Part shown: positions 44,361 to 53,210 of the stretch, piece after piece
Position numbering within the stretch: position 1 is the first letter of the stretch
How the letters are laid out: each line of letters begins with the position of its first letter
Assembly: GCF_030440515.1 (NCBI RefSeq)
Contig: NZ_CP076543.1
Coordinates: 3,100,001-3,164,000 of the forward strand
Direction of reading: 5' to 3'
DNA from: Streptomyces xanthophaeus
GTDB taxonomy: Bacteria > Actinomycetota > Actinomycetes > Streptomycetales > Streptomycetaceae
DNA length: 64,000 bases
Translations under genes and position numbers: made by a program
The notes under the pieces: generated by a model
What the model was told of the DNA's origin: nothing
Databases searched by the model: none
Seen by the model: the letters and a program-made list of their open reading frames with translations, nothing else

Positions 44361-46723
44361 GCCGGCTCCAGGTCTGGACCCGCGACCTCGGCATGGGCGC
44401 CCGCTTCGCCTTCGGCGGCGGCCGCGAGGGGTGGATCCGCACCCTGCTCACCGGCGTCGGCGTCGGTCTCGGCGTCGCACTGCTGCTGATCAGCACCGCC
44501 ATCCCCGGCGCCCTCGCGGCGCGGTACGAGCGCGGCGACGCGCGGTCGACGATGAGCTCCGAGCGGGCCGACGCCCCCGGCCCCGACACCCTGCTGATCG
44601 CCGGTCTCCGCCAGACGTACCACCAGAAGGACATCGAGGGGCACATGGTGCGGGCCGAGGGCCCGGACGCCCCGCTGCCGCCCGGTCTGACGCGGATCCC
44701 CGGCCCGGGCGAGATGGCTCTCTCCCCGGCGCTCGACGCGCTGCTGAAGTCCTCCGACGGCGCCCTGCTGCGCGAGCGGCTCGACGCACGGGTGAGTGGG
44801 ATCGTCGGCGACCCGGGACTCGTCGGCCCCGGCGAACTGCTCTTCTACCTGGGCAGCGACACCCTCCGGAAGAACGGCCCCGAGGACTACCGCGTCGAGC
44901 GCGTCACCAGCTTCGGCTACGACGCGGACCGCGAGGGCCTGGACCCCGTGCTCATGCTGATGGTCGTCCTGACGTTCGTCGCCCTGCTGACGCCGGTCGC
45001 CGTGTTCATCGCCACCGCCGTCCGCTTCGGCGGGGACCGGCGCGACCGGCGGCTCGCCGCGCTGCGGCTGGTCGGCGCCGACAGCAGGATGGTGCGCCGG
45101 ATCGCGGCCGGCGAGGCGCTGGCCGGCTCCCTGGTCGGACTGGTGCTGGGTACCGGCTTCTTCGCCGTCGGCCGCTCCCTGGTCGGCAGCGTCAGCCTCC
45201 GGCAGCGCAGTGTCTTCCCCGCCGACCTCGACCCGGCGCCCTGGCTCGCCGTCCTGGTGGCCCTCGCGGTGCCCGCGGCGGCGGTGGCGGTGACCCTGTT
45301 CGCACTGCGCGGTGTGGTCATCGAGCCGCTGGGTGTCGTCCGTACGGCCAAGCCGTCGCGGCGCCGCGTCTGGTGGCGGCTGCTGCTCCCGCTGGTCGGG
45401 CTCGGCCTGCTCGTGCCCATGGGCGGCCGCGGCAACGACCACGGCAGGTTCAACCAGTGGCAGGTCAGCGCGGGTGTGGTGCTGCTGCTGGTCGGAGTCA
45501 CCGTGCTGCTGCCCTGGCTGCTGGAACGGTTCGTCGCGAAGGCGTCCGGCGGCCCGGTCTCCTGGCAGCTGGCCGTGCGCCGGCTCCAGGTCAACAGCGG
45601 CGCCGCCGCCCGCCTCGTCAACGGCATCGCCGTGGCCGTCGCGGGCGCCATCGCCCTCCAGATGCTCTTCGCGGGCATCGAGGGCGACTACACGAAGACG
45701 ACCGGCCAGGATCCCGCCAGGGCCGCCGTCGCGGTCATGGTGAACCGCGATACGCAGACGGACATGGACGGCCTCGCACAGCGGATCTCCGCCGTCCAGG
45801 GCGTCACCCGGGCCGTGCCGCTGACCTCCGCGCAGGCCGCCCACCAGGTCCCCGCGACGGAGGGGACGGTCCAGGTGACCATCGGCACCTGCGACGCGCT
45901 CGGCGAGGTCGCGGTGCTCGACTCCTGCAAGGAGGGCGACGCCTTCGTCCTGACCGGCTCCCCCGCACCGGTCACGCAGGGGCAGGGTCTCTACGGAGCC
46001 ACGGCGAAGCCCGGTGACGAACTGTTCACCGGCAACGTCAACGGGTACGGGGCCGGCGCGGCCGACGGGCCCGCTCCGGAGAAGTGGAAGGTCCCGGCGG
46101 CCGCCCGCACGGTCCCCAGCCGGGAGGATCCCACCGGCCAGCTGCGCACCGGCCTGCTGGTGACCCCGTCGGCCGCGCCGAAGGAGATCGGCGACTTCCC
46201 GGACGCGCGGATCTTCGTCCAGGTCGACGAGTCCCGTCCGGACGCCCTGGACCGGGCGCGCAACGCCGTGTTCAAGGCGGATCCGTTCGTCACGGCGATG
46301 ACGCTGCGGGACACCGAGGAGTCCGCCGGCTACTCCTCGATCCGCACGGGGCTGTTCTTCGGCGCCACCGCCGTACTGGTCCTGATCGGCGGGAGCCTGC
46401 TCGTCTCCCAGCTGGAGCAGTTGCGCGAGCGCCGGCGGCTGCTGTCCTCCCTGGTCGCCTTCGGCACCAAGCGCTCCACGCTGAGCCTGTCGGTGCTGTG
46501 GCAGACGGCCGTGCCGATCGCCCTCGGCCTGGTGCTGGCGGCCGGGGTCGGCGTGGGGCTGGGCGCCGTCCTGATGGGCATGGCCGCCCAGCCGATCCGG
46601 ATCGACTGGGCGTCGGTGCTCGGGATGACGGCGGCCGGGGCGGGTGTGGTGGTCGTGGTGACCCTGCTCAGCCTGCCGCCGCTGCTGCGGCTGATGCGCC
46701 CGGACGGCCTGCGCACGGAGTGA
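44357..46723 (+). CDS. FtsX-like permease of a PadR-controlled ABC exporter
   Basis: 788 residues. The first membrane helix is at ~32-52 (LLTGVGVGLGVALLLISTAI). Four more are clustered at ~200-330. A second half begins with SWQLAVRRLQVNSGAAARLV and a helix, then has a large extracytoplasmic domain with two Cys (GTCDALGEVAVLDSCKEGD). Three FtsX helices (~660-780) end it. This two-FtsX-unit architecture matches bacitracin/antimicrobial-type or envelope-stress exporters. The substrate is unknown; the PadR gene in the operon suggests induction by a small molecule. Confidence 0.92.
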   Translation: MSRLQVWTRDLGMGARFAFGGGREGWIRTLLTGVGVGLGVALLLISTAIPGALAARYERGDARSTMSSERADAPGPDTLLIAGLRQTYHQKDIEGHMVRAEGPDAPLPPGLTRIPGPGEMALSPALDALLKSSDGALLRERLDARVSGIVGDPGLVGPGELLFYLGSDTLRKNGPEDYRVERVTSFGYDADREGLDPVLMLMVVLTFVALLTPVAVFIATAVRFGGDRRDRRLAALRLVGADSRMVRRIAAGEALAGSLVGLVLGTGFFAVGRSLVGSVSLRQRSVFPADLDPAPWLAVLVALAVPAAAVAVTLFALRGVVIEPLGVVRTAKPSRRRVWWRLLLPLVGLGLLVPMGGRGNDHGRFNQWQVSAGVVLLLVGVTVLLPWLLERFVAKASGGPVSWQLAVRRLQVNSGAAARLVNGIAVAVAGAIALQMLFAGIEGDYTKTTGQDPARAAVAVMVNRDTQTDMDGLAQRISAVQGVTRAVPLTSAQAAHQVPATEGTVQVTIGTCDALGEVAVLDSCKEGDAFVLTGSPAPVTQGQGLYGATAKPGDELFTGNVNGYGAGAADGPAPEKWKVPAAARTVPSREDPTGQLRTGLLVTPSAAPKEIGDFPDARIFVQVDESRPDALDRARNAVFKADPFVTAMTLRDTEESAGYSSIRTGLFFGATAVLVLIGGSLLVSQLEQLRERRRLLSSLVAFGTKRSTLSLSVLWQTAVPIALGLVLAAGVGVGLGAVLMGMAAQPIRIDWASVLGMTAAGAGVVVVVTLLSLPPLLRLMRPDGLRTE

Positions 46724-46785
46724 CCTTCGCGGCGCCCCCGGACCCCGCACCCCGCACCCCGTACGCCCGTTCCCTCAGGCGCCTC

Positions 46786-47733
46786 CTAGTCGGTGGGCCA
46801 GACCGGGAGCGGGCGTACGGCTTCGCGCAGGGCTGCGGCGATCGCCCTGAACTCCTCCTGGCGGGCGGTTCCGGTGCGCATGGCGAGGGCGATCCGCCGG
46901 GAGGGGGCGGGCTCGGCGAAGTACCCGGTGGACAGGTACTCGTTGCGGGCGGTCTCCAGCCGCAGCGCGGTGCGCGGCAACAGCGTCACCCCCAGTCCCC
47001 CGGCGACCAGTTGTACGAGGGTGGACAGCCCGGCGGCGGTCGTCGTGACGTCCGCACCGGTCGTCCGGCCCGCTTCCCGGCAGATGTCCAGGGCCTGGTC
47101 CCGCAGGCAGTGCCCCTCGTCGAGCAGCAGCAGCTGCAGTCCGCGCAGTTCCTCCAGCGGGATGTCCCGGCGCCCGGCCAGCGCGTGCTCCCGGGGTGCG
47201 AGCAGGACGAACTCCTCGTCGAAGACGGGCAGTTCGGTCACTCCGGGAACCCCGAGCGGCACCGCGAGCAGGAGCAGGTCCAGGCGCCCGCCGCCGAGGC
47301 CCTCCAGCAGCGAGGCGGTCTGCTCCTCGTGCACCTGGAGGTCCATGCGCGGGTAGCGCCGGTGGAACAGCCCGAGCACGGCCGGCAGCAGGTACGGCGC
47401 CACCGTGGGGATCACCCCGAGCCGCAGCACCCCGGTGAAGGGCGCACGTACCGCCTCGGCCTCCTCCAGCAGCCCGCCCATGGCGTCGAGGACCACCTGC
47501 GCCCGCGCCGCGATCCGCTCGCCCGCCGGGGAGAGCAGCACCTTGCGGGTGGTGCGCTCCAGCAGCTGCACGCCGAGGGCCTCCTCCAGCGCGGAGACGG
47601 CTCCGGAGAGCGCGGGCTGGCTCATGCCGATGGCTGCGGCCGCGTCCCGGAAGTGCAGGTGCTCGGCGACCGCCGCGAAGGCGCGCAGCTGCGCGAGCGT
47701 CGGTTGCTTCGCTCCCCTACTACTGACAGCCAC
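46786..47733 (-). CDS. oxyR: Hydrogen peroxide-sensing LysR-family regulator OxyR
   Basis: 315 residues from the GTG at 47731-47733, with GGAGG nine bases upstream. The N-terminal helix-turn-helix is LRAFAAVAEHLHFRDAAAAI and MSQPALSGAVSALEEALG. The regulatory domain keeps the two redox Cys in DEGHCLRDQALDIC (~C208 and C217), nine apart as in E. coli OxyR. Peroxide makes a disulfide and switches the protein to an activator. It is divergent from ahpC, its classic target. Confidence 0.96.
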   Translation of the reverse strand: MAVSSRGAKQPTLAQLRAFAAVAEHLHFRDAAAAIGMSQPALSGAVSALEEALGVQLLERTTRKVLLSPAGERIAARAQVVLDAMGGLLEEAEAVRAPFTGVLRLGVIPTVAPYLLPAVLGLFHRRYPRMDLQVHEEQTASLLEGLGGGRLDLLLLAVPLGVPGVTELPVFDEEFVLLAPREHALAGRRDIPLEELRGLQLLLLDEGHCLRDQALDICREAGRTTGADVTTTAAGLSTLVQLVAGGLGVTLLPRTALRLETARNEYLSTGYFAEPAPSRRIALAMRTGTARQEEFRAIAAALREAVRPLPVWPTD

Positions 47734-47868
47734 TGATAGGTACCTCCGATCACCCGACACAAGAGTAGCTATTTCTGTAATCAATGCAGGTGTGTCAGCA
47801 TGTGAGATACGTCCAACCCCATCGGAAAACCCCCAAAAGGGTTATTTTCCACTGCATAAGGAGAGCGC
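47734..47868. promoter_or_regulatory. Divergent oxyR-ahpC promoter region
   Basis: A dyad TGATAGG-TACCT-CCGATCA (47734-47752) directly abuts the oxyR start. A second A/T-rich patch (GTAGCTATTTCTGTAATCAA, near 47766-47785) lies midway. OxyR binds ATAG-N7-CTAT-like sites, so both patches are candidates; neither is a perfect match. The region is visibly more AT-rich than its surroundings. Confidence 0.5.
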
Positions 47869-48423
47869 GTGCTCACTGTTGGTGACAAGTTCCCCGCCTT
47901 CGACCTGACCGCCTGTGTCTCGCTCGAGGCCGGAGCTGAGTTCGCGCAGATCGACCACAAGACCTACGAGGGCAAGTGGAAGGTCATCTTCGCGTGGCCG
48001 CTGGACTTCACCTTCGTGTGCCCGACCGAGATCGCCGCCTTCGGCAAGCTGAACGAGGAGTTCGCCGACCGCGACGCGCAGGTCCTCGGCTTCTCGCTCG
48101 ACTCCGAGTACGTGCACCACGCCTGGCGCAAGGACCACGCAGACCTGCGTGACCTGCCCTTCCCGATGATGTCCGACATCAAGCGCGAGCTGTCGGCCGA
48201 GCTGGGCATCCTGGGCGAGGACGGCCTCCCGATGCGCGCCGTCTTCATCGTGGACCCGAACAACGAGATCCAGTTCTCGATGGTGACCGCCGGTTCCGTG
48301 GGCCGTAACCCCAAGGAGGTCCTGCGGGTCCTCGACGCCCTGCAGACCGACGAGCTGTGCCCGTGCAACTGGAACAAGGGTGACAGCACCATCGACGCCG
48401 GCGCGCTGCTGGCCGGTGAGTGA
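47869..48423 (+). CDS. ahpC: Alkyl hydroperoxide reductase subunit C (peroxiredoxin)
   Basis: 184 residues; AAGGAGAGCGC precedes the GTG. The peroxidatic Cys is C51 in PLDFTFVCPTEIAAFG. The resolving region is DELCPCNW (C164, C166), the actinobacterial AhpC pattern. VDPNNEIQF and GRNPKEVLRVLDALQ are conserved. It reduces hydrogen and organic peroxides and is recharged by AhpD, whose gene begins 3 bases after the stop. Confidence 0.97.
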   Translation: MLTVGDKFPAFDLTACVSLEAGAEFAQIDHKTYEGKWKVIFAWPLDFTFVCPTEIAAFGKLNEEFADRDAQVLGFSLDSEYVHHAWRKDHADLRDLPFPMMSDIKRELSAELGILGEDGLPMRAVFIVDPNNEIQFSMVTAGSVGRNPKEVLRVLDALQTDELCPCNWNKGDSTIDAGALLAGE

Positions 48424-48426
48424 CGG

Positions 48427-48963
48427 ATGTCCCTCGACTCCCTGAAGTCGGCCATACCGGACTTCGCCAAGGACCTGAAGCTGAACCTCGGTTCGGTCAT
48501 CGGCAACAGCGACCTCCCGCAGCAGCAGCTGTGGGGCACGGTCCTGTCCTGCGCGATCGCCGCCCGCTCGGCCATCGTCCTGCGTGAGCTGGAGCCCGAG
48601 GCGAAGGCGAACCTCTCGCCGGAGGCGTACACCGCCGCCAAGTCCGCCGCCGCGGTCATGGGGATGAACAACGTCTTCTACCGCACCCGGCACCTGCTCT
48701 CCGACCCGGAGTACGGCACGCTGCGCGCGGGCCTGCGGATGAACGTCATCGGCAACCCGGGTGTGGAGAAGGTCGACTTCGAGCTGTGGTCGCTCGCGGT
48801 CTCCGCGATCAACGGCTGCGGCCAGTGCCTGGACTCGCACGAGCAGGTCCTGCGCAAGGCGGGCGTCGACCGCGAGACGATCCAGGAGGCCTTCAAGATC
48901 GCCTCCGTGATCCAGGCCGTCGCCGTCACCCTCGACGCCGAGGCCGCCCTCGCCGCCGAGTAA
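48427..48963 (+). CDS. ahpD: Alkyl hydroperoxide reductase-associated disulfide reductase
   Basis: 178 residues, all-helical AhpD fold. The active site is C131-G-Q-C134 with H138 ([15 protein letters not shown]), and a second proton-relay region is [20 protein letters not shown]. AhpD passes electrons from lipoyl-dependent dehydrogenases to AhpC. The ahpCD pair is one operon under OxyR. Confidence 0.97.
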   Translation: MSLDSLKSAIPDFAKDLKLNLGSVIGNSDLPQQQLWGTVLSCAIAARSAIVLRELEPEAKANLSPEAYTAAKSAAAVMGMNNVFYRTRHLLSDPEYGTLRAGLRMNVIGNPGVEKVDFELWSLAVSAINGCGQCLDSHEQVLRKAGVDRETIQEAFKIASVIQAVAVTLDAEAALAAE

Positions 48964-48976
48964 CGGCGCCCCGTAC

Positions 48977-49028
48977 GACGACACGAGGGCCCCACGACCG
49001 GGAACGGTCGCGGGGCCCTCGTGTCGTC
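48977..49028. terminator. ahpCD terminator, overlapping the convergent gene end
   Basis: A 17-bp stem (48977-48993 with 49012-49028) continues, after one mismatch, as CGACCG/CGGTCG around a GGAA loop. It ends inside the stop of the convergent gene at 49027 and can serve both. Confidence 0.88.
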
Positions 49029-49740
49029 AGCTCGTGCGCAGTGCTGCCATCAGCGCCCGCGCGTCCTCGACCGCTGCGGCCACCAGAGACTCCCGGTCGG
49101 GTTCCGGCAGGGGCTCGGCCCTGGGGTCGGCCCCGTCCTGGCTCGTCACGGGGAAGATCACCACCGTGACGGAGAACACCGCGCCGCCGTCACGCACGCG
49201 CAGGGCGAGTCCGCCACCGCCCCCGGCGCGGGAGACGAGGGCCTCCTCCCCGAGACCGGACACGGACTCCCACCCGTCGCCGTCGGCCGCGTGGAACAGG
49301 CCGCCGGGAGGGTCGGCCGTGAACTCCGGCGCCGGATCGGTCTTCTTGTGCAACACGGCCGTGGCCATGACGTGCACGCCCCCGGTCACGACAGGCCTGT
49401 CGCCGTTGCGGGAGCACGACGCCCAGTCCAGCGCCGGATGCCGGACACCGGCTTCCGGTGAAGCGTCCGCGAGCCCGCCGAGCAGCCCTTCCAGGGCCGT
49501 GGCCTTGAACTGGCCGCACAGGTCGTCGGTGACCCGGTAGCGGATCTCCGGCTCGGCCGCCCGCTCCCCGAAGGCGTACAGCCCGCCCGCCCAGAGCGCG
49601 GAGGTGGCCACCACCGTGGCCGCGACCCACCGCCACGGCCACGCCCGTACCTGTACGGGCGCGCGCTCCACGACGCCCTCCGCGACCTCGGCCGGGACCG
49701 CCGGCCCCCACTCCCCGTCGAGCTCGGGCTCCCCGATCAC
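49027..49740 (-). CDS. Membrane-anchored hypothetical protein, paralogue A
   Basis: 237 residues, GTG start. One membrane helix lies at ~39-58 (VAATVVATSALWAGGLYAFG). The extracytoplasmic domain starts AAEPEIRYRVTDDLCGQFKA, contains a second Cys (DWASCSRNG) and ends with EDARALMAALR. It is clearly homologous to the next gene, with the same order of blocks: SALWAGGLYA, ERAAEPEI, LCxxFKA, LHKKTDPAPEF, VEDAR-LMAAL. The pair is a tandem duplication. The family is unknown to me. The domain resembles DUF3558-like or lipoprotein sensor folds in layout only. Confidence 0.75.
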   Translation of the reverse strand: MIGEPELDGEWGPAVPAEVAEGVVERAPVQVRAWPWRWVAATVVATSALWAGGLYAFGERAAEPEIRYRVTDDLCGQFKATALEGLLGGLADASPEAGVRHPALDWASCSRNGDRPVVTGGVHVMATAVLHKKTDPAPEFTADPPGGLFHAADGDGWESVSGLGEEALVSRAGGGGGLALRVRDGGAVFSVTVVIFPVTSQDGADPRAEPLPEPDRESLVAAAVEDARALMAALRTS

Positions 49741-49749
49741 GTACGCCCC

Positions 49750-50454
49750 CTACTTCTTGAGTGCCGCCATCAGCTCACGCGTGTCCTCGATCATCGCCGC
49801 CTGGACCGCGTCGACGTCGGTGGCGGGTCGGCCGTTCGTCTCCGCGAAGGTGCGGGCGCCCGCTTCGACGGTGAACACCACACCACCGTCGAGCACCTTG
49901 AGGATCAGCCAGCTCTCTCCGGTCCCCACGGTCATCACGGCACGCTCCCCGAGGTCCGGCACGGCCACCGTGCGCACACCGCCCGTGTAGCTGAGGACGC
50001 GGAGGTCCGGCGCGTCGAACTCGGCCGAGGGATCGGTCTTCTTGTACAGGCCGACCTGGGCGACCACGTCGAAGTCCGAGGCCACCCCGTCCTTGCCGGC
50101 GTTCGCCAGGCCACAGCGGGCCGCGTACACGGCCGGATGGTCGCTCTCGAGATTCACCGGCTTCTTCGTGTGCATGTCCCCGGTGATCCCGCTCAGCGCC
50201 CGGGCCTTGAAGTCCTGGCACAGGTTCTTCGACGCCCGGTACGAGATCTCCGGCTCGGCCGCCCGGTCCCCGAGCGCGTACAGCCCGCCCGCCCACACCG
50301 CCGAGGCGACCACGGCACCGCCCAGCGCCCACAGCCACGGCCGCGGGCCCGGACCGCCCGTCGCCCGCTCGCGCGGAGCGAGCCGGTCCGCCGACCCGGC
50401 CGGCTCCAAAGTCTCGGTCTTCCACTCCTCGCCGAGCTCCGGATCGGTGATCAT
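49750..50454 (-). CDS. Membrane-anchored hypothetical protein, paralogue B
   Basis: 234 residues from the ATG at 50452-50454, with GGGGGA upstream. The membrane helix is at ~43-63 (LWALGGAVVASAVWAGGLYA). The domain has AAEPEISYRASKNLCQDFKA, AARCGLANAG and LYKKTDPSAEF, and ends EDTRELMAALKK, matching paralogue A block for block. The gap to A is nine bases, so the two are co-transcribed. The function is unknown; an envelope location is likely. Confidence 0.75.
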   Translation of the reverse strand: MITDPELGEEWKTETLEPAGSADRLAPRERATGGPGPRPWLWALGGAVVASAVWAGGLYALGDRAAEPEISYRASKNLCQDFKARALSGITGDMHTKKPVNLESDHPAVYAARCGLANAGKDGVASDFDVVAQVGLYKKTDPSAEFDAPDLRVLSYTGGVRTVAVPDLGERAVMTVGTGESWLILKVLDGGVVFTVEAGARTFAETNGRPATDVDAVQAAMIEDTRELMAALKK

Positions 50455-50557
50455 GCCTGTCCCCCAGTGTCCCTTTTTCCGCAGCGATGCCGTCGGCATG
50501 CGCATCGATTCGATCATCGCAGCCCAGATCGCCGGAATATCTGGTTCCGGGGGACGG

Positions 50558-51955
50558 TCAGGGTGTGACGTGCCCCTCGCCGTCGGGGGCCACGCTCAGG
50601 GCCGTCGAGCCGTGCGGGCCCGGGCCGATCATTCCGGATCCGAGGTGGTGCTGCTCGCGCGAGTACGCCTTCAGGTAGCCCACCACCGTGTTGGTGACGG
50701 CCACCAGCGGCACCGCGACGACCGCTCCGCCGATGCCCGCGATCATGCCGCCGGCGGCCACGGAGAGCACCACCGCGAGCGGGTGCACCCGTACGGCCCG
50801 GCCGAGGATGAAGGGCTGGAGCACGTGGCCCTCGATCTGCTGCACCGCCAGCACCACCAGCAGCACCATCAGGGCGGTGAACACGCCCTGGGTCACGAGC
50901 GCCACGACCACCGCGAGGGCTCCCGACACCACGGCGCCGACCAGCGGGATGAAGGCGAACAGGAAGATGAAGACGGCCAGCGGCACCGCCATCGGCACGT
51001 CCAGGAAGTAGATGCCGAGGCCGATGAAGATGGCGTCGATGAGGGCGACGATGACCGTGCCGCGCACGTACGCGGTCAGCGTGCGCCAGGCGCGCGGACC
51101 GGCGCCGGCGACACCGGCCCGGGCGGCGGACGGGACCAGGCCCAGGGCCCAGTTCCAGATGCGCTTGCCGTCGTAGAGCAGGAAGAGCGTGGAGAACATC
51201 GCGAGCAGGATGCCCGTCAGGACCTCGACGAGCACCGTGACGCCCTGCAGTCCGGCGGAGGTGATCTGCTCGGTGTTGGTGCCGATGGTCTCGCTGAGGT
51301 TCTTCGCGATGTCGTTGATCTGCTTCTCGGTGACGTGGAACGGACTGTCCAGCGCCCAGAGCTTGAGCTCGTTGATGCCGTCGCGGACCCGGTCGGAGAG
51401 GTCGTCGAGATTCTCCATGACCTGCCAGACCACGAACCAGCCGACGAGCCCGATGACCACGAAGCCGAGGATCGCCGTGACGGCCGTGGCCAGGCCGCGC
51501 GGCAGGCCCAGTCTGCGCAGCCGGACCACGAACGGCTGGAGCATCGCGGTGACGAGCATGGCGGCGGCGAAGGCGAGGACGACCAGGCGGACTTCGCTGA
51601 TCACCTTCATCAGCACCCAGAGCATCCCGGCGAGCAGCAGCAGCCGCCAGCTGGCCTCGGCGGCGACGCGCATCCCCCAGGGGACCACGCTCGCCGGGTC
51701 GGGGCGCACGGGCGCGGCCGGGGCGGCGAGGTGGGGCGCGGGGACCACGGGCGGGTAGGAGGGCGGCGCGGGAACGGTCGCGACGGCGGCGGACACTTCG
51801 GCGGCCCCGGTCTGCGGTGCCCGCCCGGGCCCGGTGGGGCGCGGCAGATCGCCGCTGGTCTCGGCTTCGACCTCGGCGCGCCGCTCGTTGAGCCGCGCCT
51901 CCATCCGGTTCAGCTTGTTCCCGAGCCGGCCGAGCCAGCCTTCCCTCTTCGCCAT
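50558..51955 (-). CDS. AI-2E family transporter (TqsA/YdiK-like)
   Basis: 465 residues from the ATG at 51953-51955 (GGAAGGAAAGCGAC upstream). The N-terminal ~95 residues are charged, then Pro-rich and cytoplasmic. About 8 membrane helices follow. Family signatures are AMLVTAMLQPFVVRLRRLGL, LFAFIPLVGAVVSGALAVVV and VQQIEGHVLQPFILGRAVRV. The family is named for autoinducer-2 export, but many members transport other small molecules or Na+/Li+ with H+. The substrate is not assignable here. Confidence 0.92.
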   Translation of the reverse strand: MAKREGWLGRLGNKLNRMEARLNERRAEVEAETSGDLPRPTGPGRAPQTGAAEVSAAVATVPAPPSYPPVVPAPHLAAPAAPVRPDPASVVPWGMRVAAEASWRLLLLAGMLWVLMKVISEVRLVVLAFAAAMLVTAMLQPFVVRLRRLGLPRGLATAVTAILGFVVIGLVGWFVVWQVMENLDDLSDRVRDGINELKLWALDSPFHVTEKQINDIAKNLSETIGTNTEQITSAGLQGVTVLVEVLTGILLAMFSTLFLLYDGKRIWNWALGLVPSAARAGVAGAGPRAWRTLTAYVRGTVIVALIDAIFIGLGIYFLDVPMAVPLAVFIFLFAFIPLVGAVVSGALAVVVALVTQGVFTALMVLLVVLAVQQIEGHVLQPFILGRAVRVHPLAVVLSVAAGGMIAGIGGAVVAVPLVAVTNTVVGYLKAYSREQHHLGSGMIGPGPHGSTALSVAPDGEGHVTP

Positions 51956-52015
51956 GTCGCTTTCCTTCCCCCGCCCCCGGTCTACGGGCTCACCTCGAAG
52001 ACCGTACACGCGAGG

Positions 52016-52044
52016 AGCCCCGCACCGTAGGACGGTGCGGGGCT
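52016..52044 (-). terminator. Terminator of the transglycosylase-like gene
   Basis: AGCCCCGCACCGT (52016-52028) pairs exactly with 52032-52044 around AGG, a 13-bp stem 48 bases past the stop of the minus-strand gene at 52092. Confidence 0.75.
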
Positions 52045-52091
52045 ACCCAGGGTTGTGCGGTGCTGCGGCGCTCGCGGCGTCGCGGGCCCGG

Positions 52092-52796
52092 CTAGTACCA
52101 GCCGTTGGCCTGGTGGAAGCTCCAGGCGCCGCAGGGGCTGCCGTAGCGGTCTTCCATGTAGTTCAGACCCCACTTGATCTGCGTGGCGGGGTTGGTGCGC
52201 CAGTCCGCGCCGGCCGAGGCCATCTTCGAACCGGGCAGCGCCTGGACCAGACCGTAGGCTCCCGAGGAGGAGTTGACGGCCTTGTAGTTCCAGGTGGATT
52301 CCTGGTTGATGATGTTCGAGAAGCACTGGAACTGCCCGGCCGGGACCATCTGCTGGGCGATGGCCTTGACCTGAGCGACCGTGTAGGAGCTCTGGGGGGC
52401 GAAGTCCCCGGCGTCGCGGGCGGCGGAGCGGCTGGCGACCTGCTCCTTCTCCTCGCGTTCCTTCTTCTGCTTCGCCTCGGCCTCGGCCTTCTCCTTCTCG
52501 GCCTCCGCCTTCTTGGACTTGGCGTCCTCGGCGGCCTGGACGCGCGCGGCCTCCTCGGCGGAACGCTTGGCGTCGGCATCGGCGGCGTGGGCGATGGCGT
52601 CGGCCTGCTGCGTCAGGGACGCGCTCTGGACCTGCGCCTGGTCGCCGACCGGGATGTCGGCAAGGAGCGTCGCGCCGGACGCGGTCGTCTCGAGATCGTT
52701 CGTGGGGTCGCCGGTGGCAACGCCTACGACTGCGCCGACGGTGGTGACCGCGGTGGCCGAAGCCACGGCGAACCCCCGGACCGAGATCCGGCTCAC
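52092..52796 (-). CDS. Secreted transglycosylase-like cell-wall protein
   Basis: 234 residues from the GTG at 52794-52796 (AAGGACACCGT upstream). A signal-like hydrophobic start (VRGFAVASATAVTTVGAVVG) is followed by an Ala/Lys/Glu coiled coil (~75-125). A C-terminal lysozyme-like fold follows: CFSNIINQESTWNYKAVNSS (catalytic Glu in NQESTW), SGAYGLVQALPG and QIKWGLNYMEDRYGSPCGAW. This is the Streptomyces SLT-type or resuscitation-factor-related pattern that cleaves peptidoglycan. It probably acts in growth or germination. Confidence 0.88.
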   Translation of the reverse strand: MSRISVRGFAVASATAVTTVGAVVGVATGDPTNDLETTASGATLLADIPVGDQAQVQSASLTQQADAIAHAADADAKRSAEEAARVQAAEDAKSKKAEAEKEKAEAEAKQKKEREEKEQVASRSAARDAGDFAPQSSYTVAQVKAIAQQMVPAGQFQCFSNIINQESTWNYKAVNSSSGAYGLVQALPGSKMASAGADWRTNPATQIKWGLNYMEDRYGSPCGAWSFHQANGWY

Positions 52797-53128
52797 ACGG
52801 TGTCCTTCCAGCAGCGTCCGCAGTGACCGCGCGGGCGCAAAAGTGCCCTCGACTCTGGCCTCCGTGGTTCTACGGTCACTGGAGGCGCGGGCCCGTGGGC
52901 AACCCCCTTGCGGGGACTGCCGCGTGAAACTCCGGGCGGCATACGGCGATCGGCTGTGGAGTTGTGGTGCTGCGCGTACCTCACGGGAGATACAGGTGTG
53001 CCGTATGCGGGGCCTGACGGAAACCAGACTCTGCCGGAACGCGGCGCCGCAAGGCAATTCTCCGTTGCGTGTGAAAGGTCACACCTGGCATGTCGCCGTC
53101 GATTTGAGAAAAGACCTGTGCAGCACGA
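52797..53128. other. ~330-bp leader/intergenic region
   Basis: No gene seen. I looked for a c-di-AMP (ydaO) riboswitch on the minus strand, since such leaders precede Streptomyces cell-wall hydrolase genes, but could not match its conserved core. Confidence 0.45.
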
Positions 53129-53167
53129 CGCCGCCCGGCTAGGCTCTCGGGCCTTTGCCGGGCGGCG
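53129..53167 (-). terminator. Hairpin downstream of the PhoH gene
   Basis: CGCCGCCCGGC (53129-53139) pairs exactly with 53157-53167, loop of 17, 43 bases past the stop. Confidence 0.55.
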
Positions 53168-53210
53168 CCAACTCACCTTCCCGCTATGGGGCTTTTGACC
53201 GGTCTGACCG

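Noticed and set aside
52797..53210. Possible c-di-AMP (ydaO) riboswitch before the transglycosylase-like gene
   Set aside because: The leader has GC-rich stems, but I could not match the conserved ydaO core. A covariance-model search would decide.
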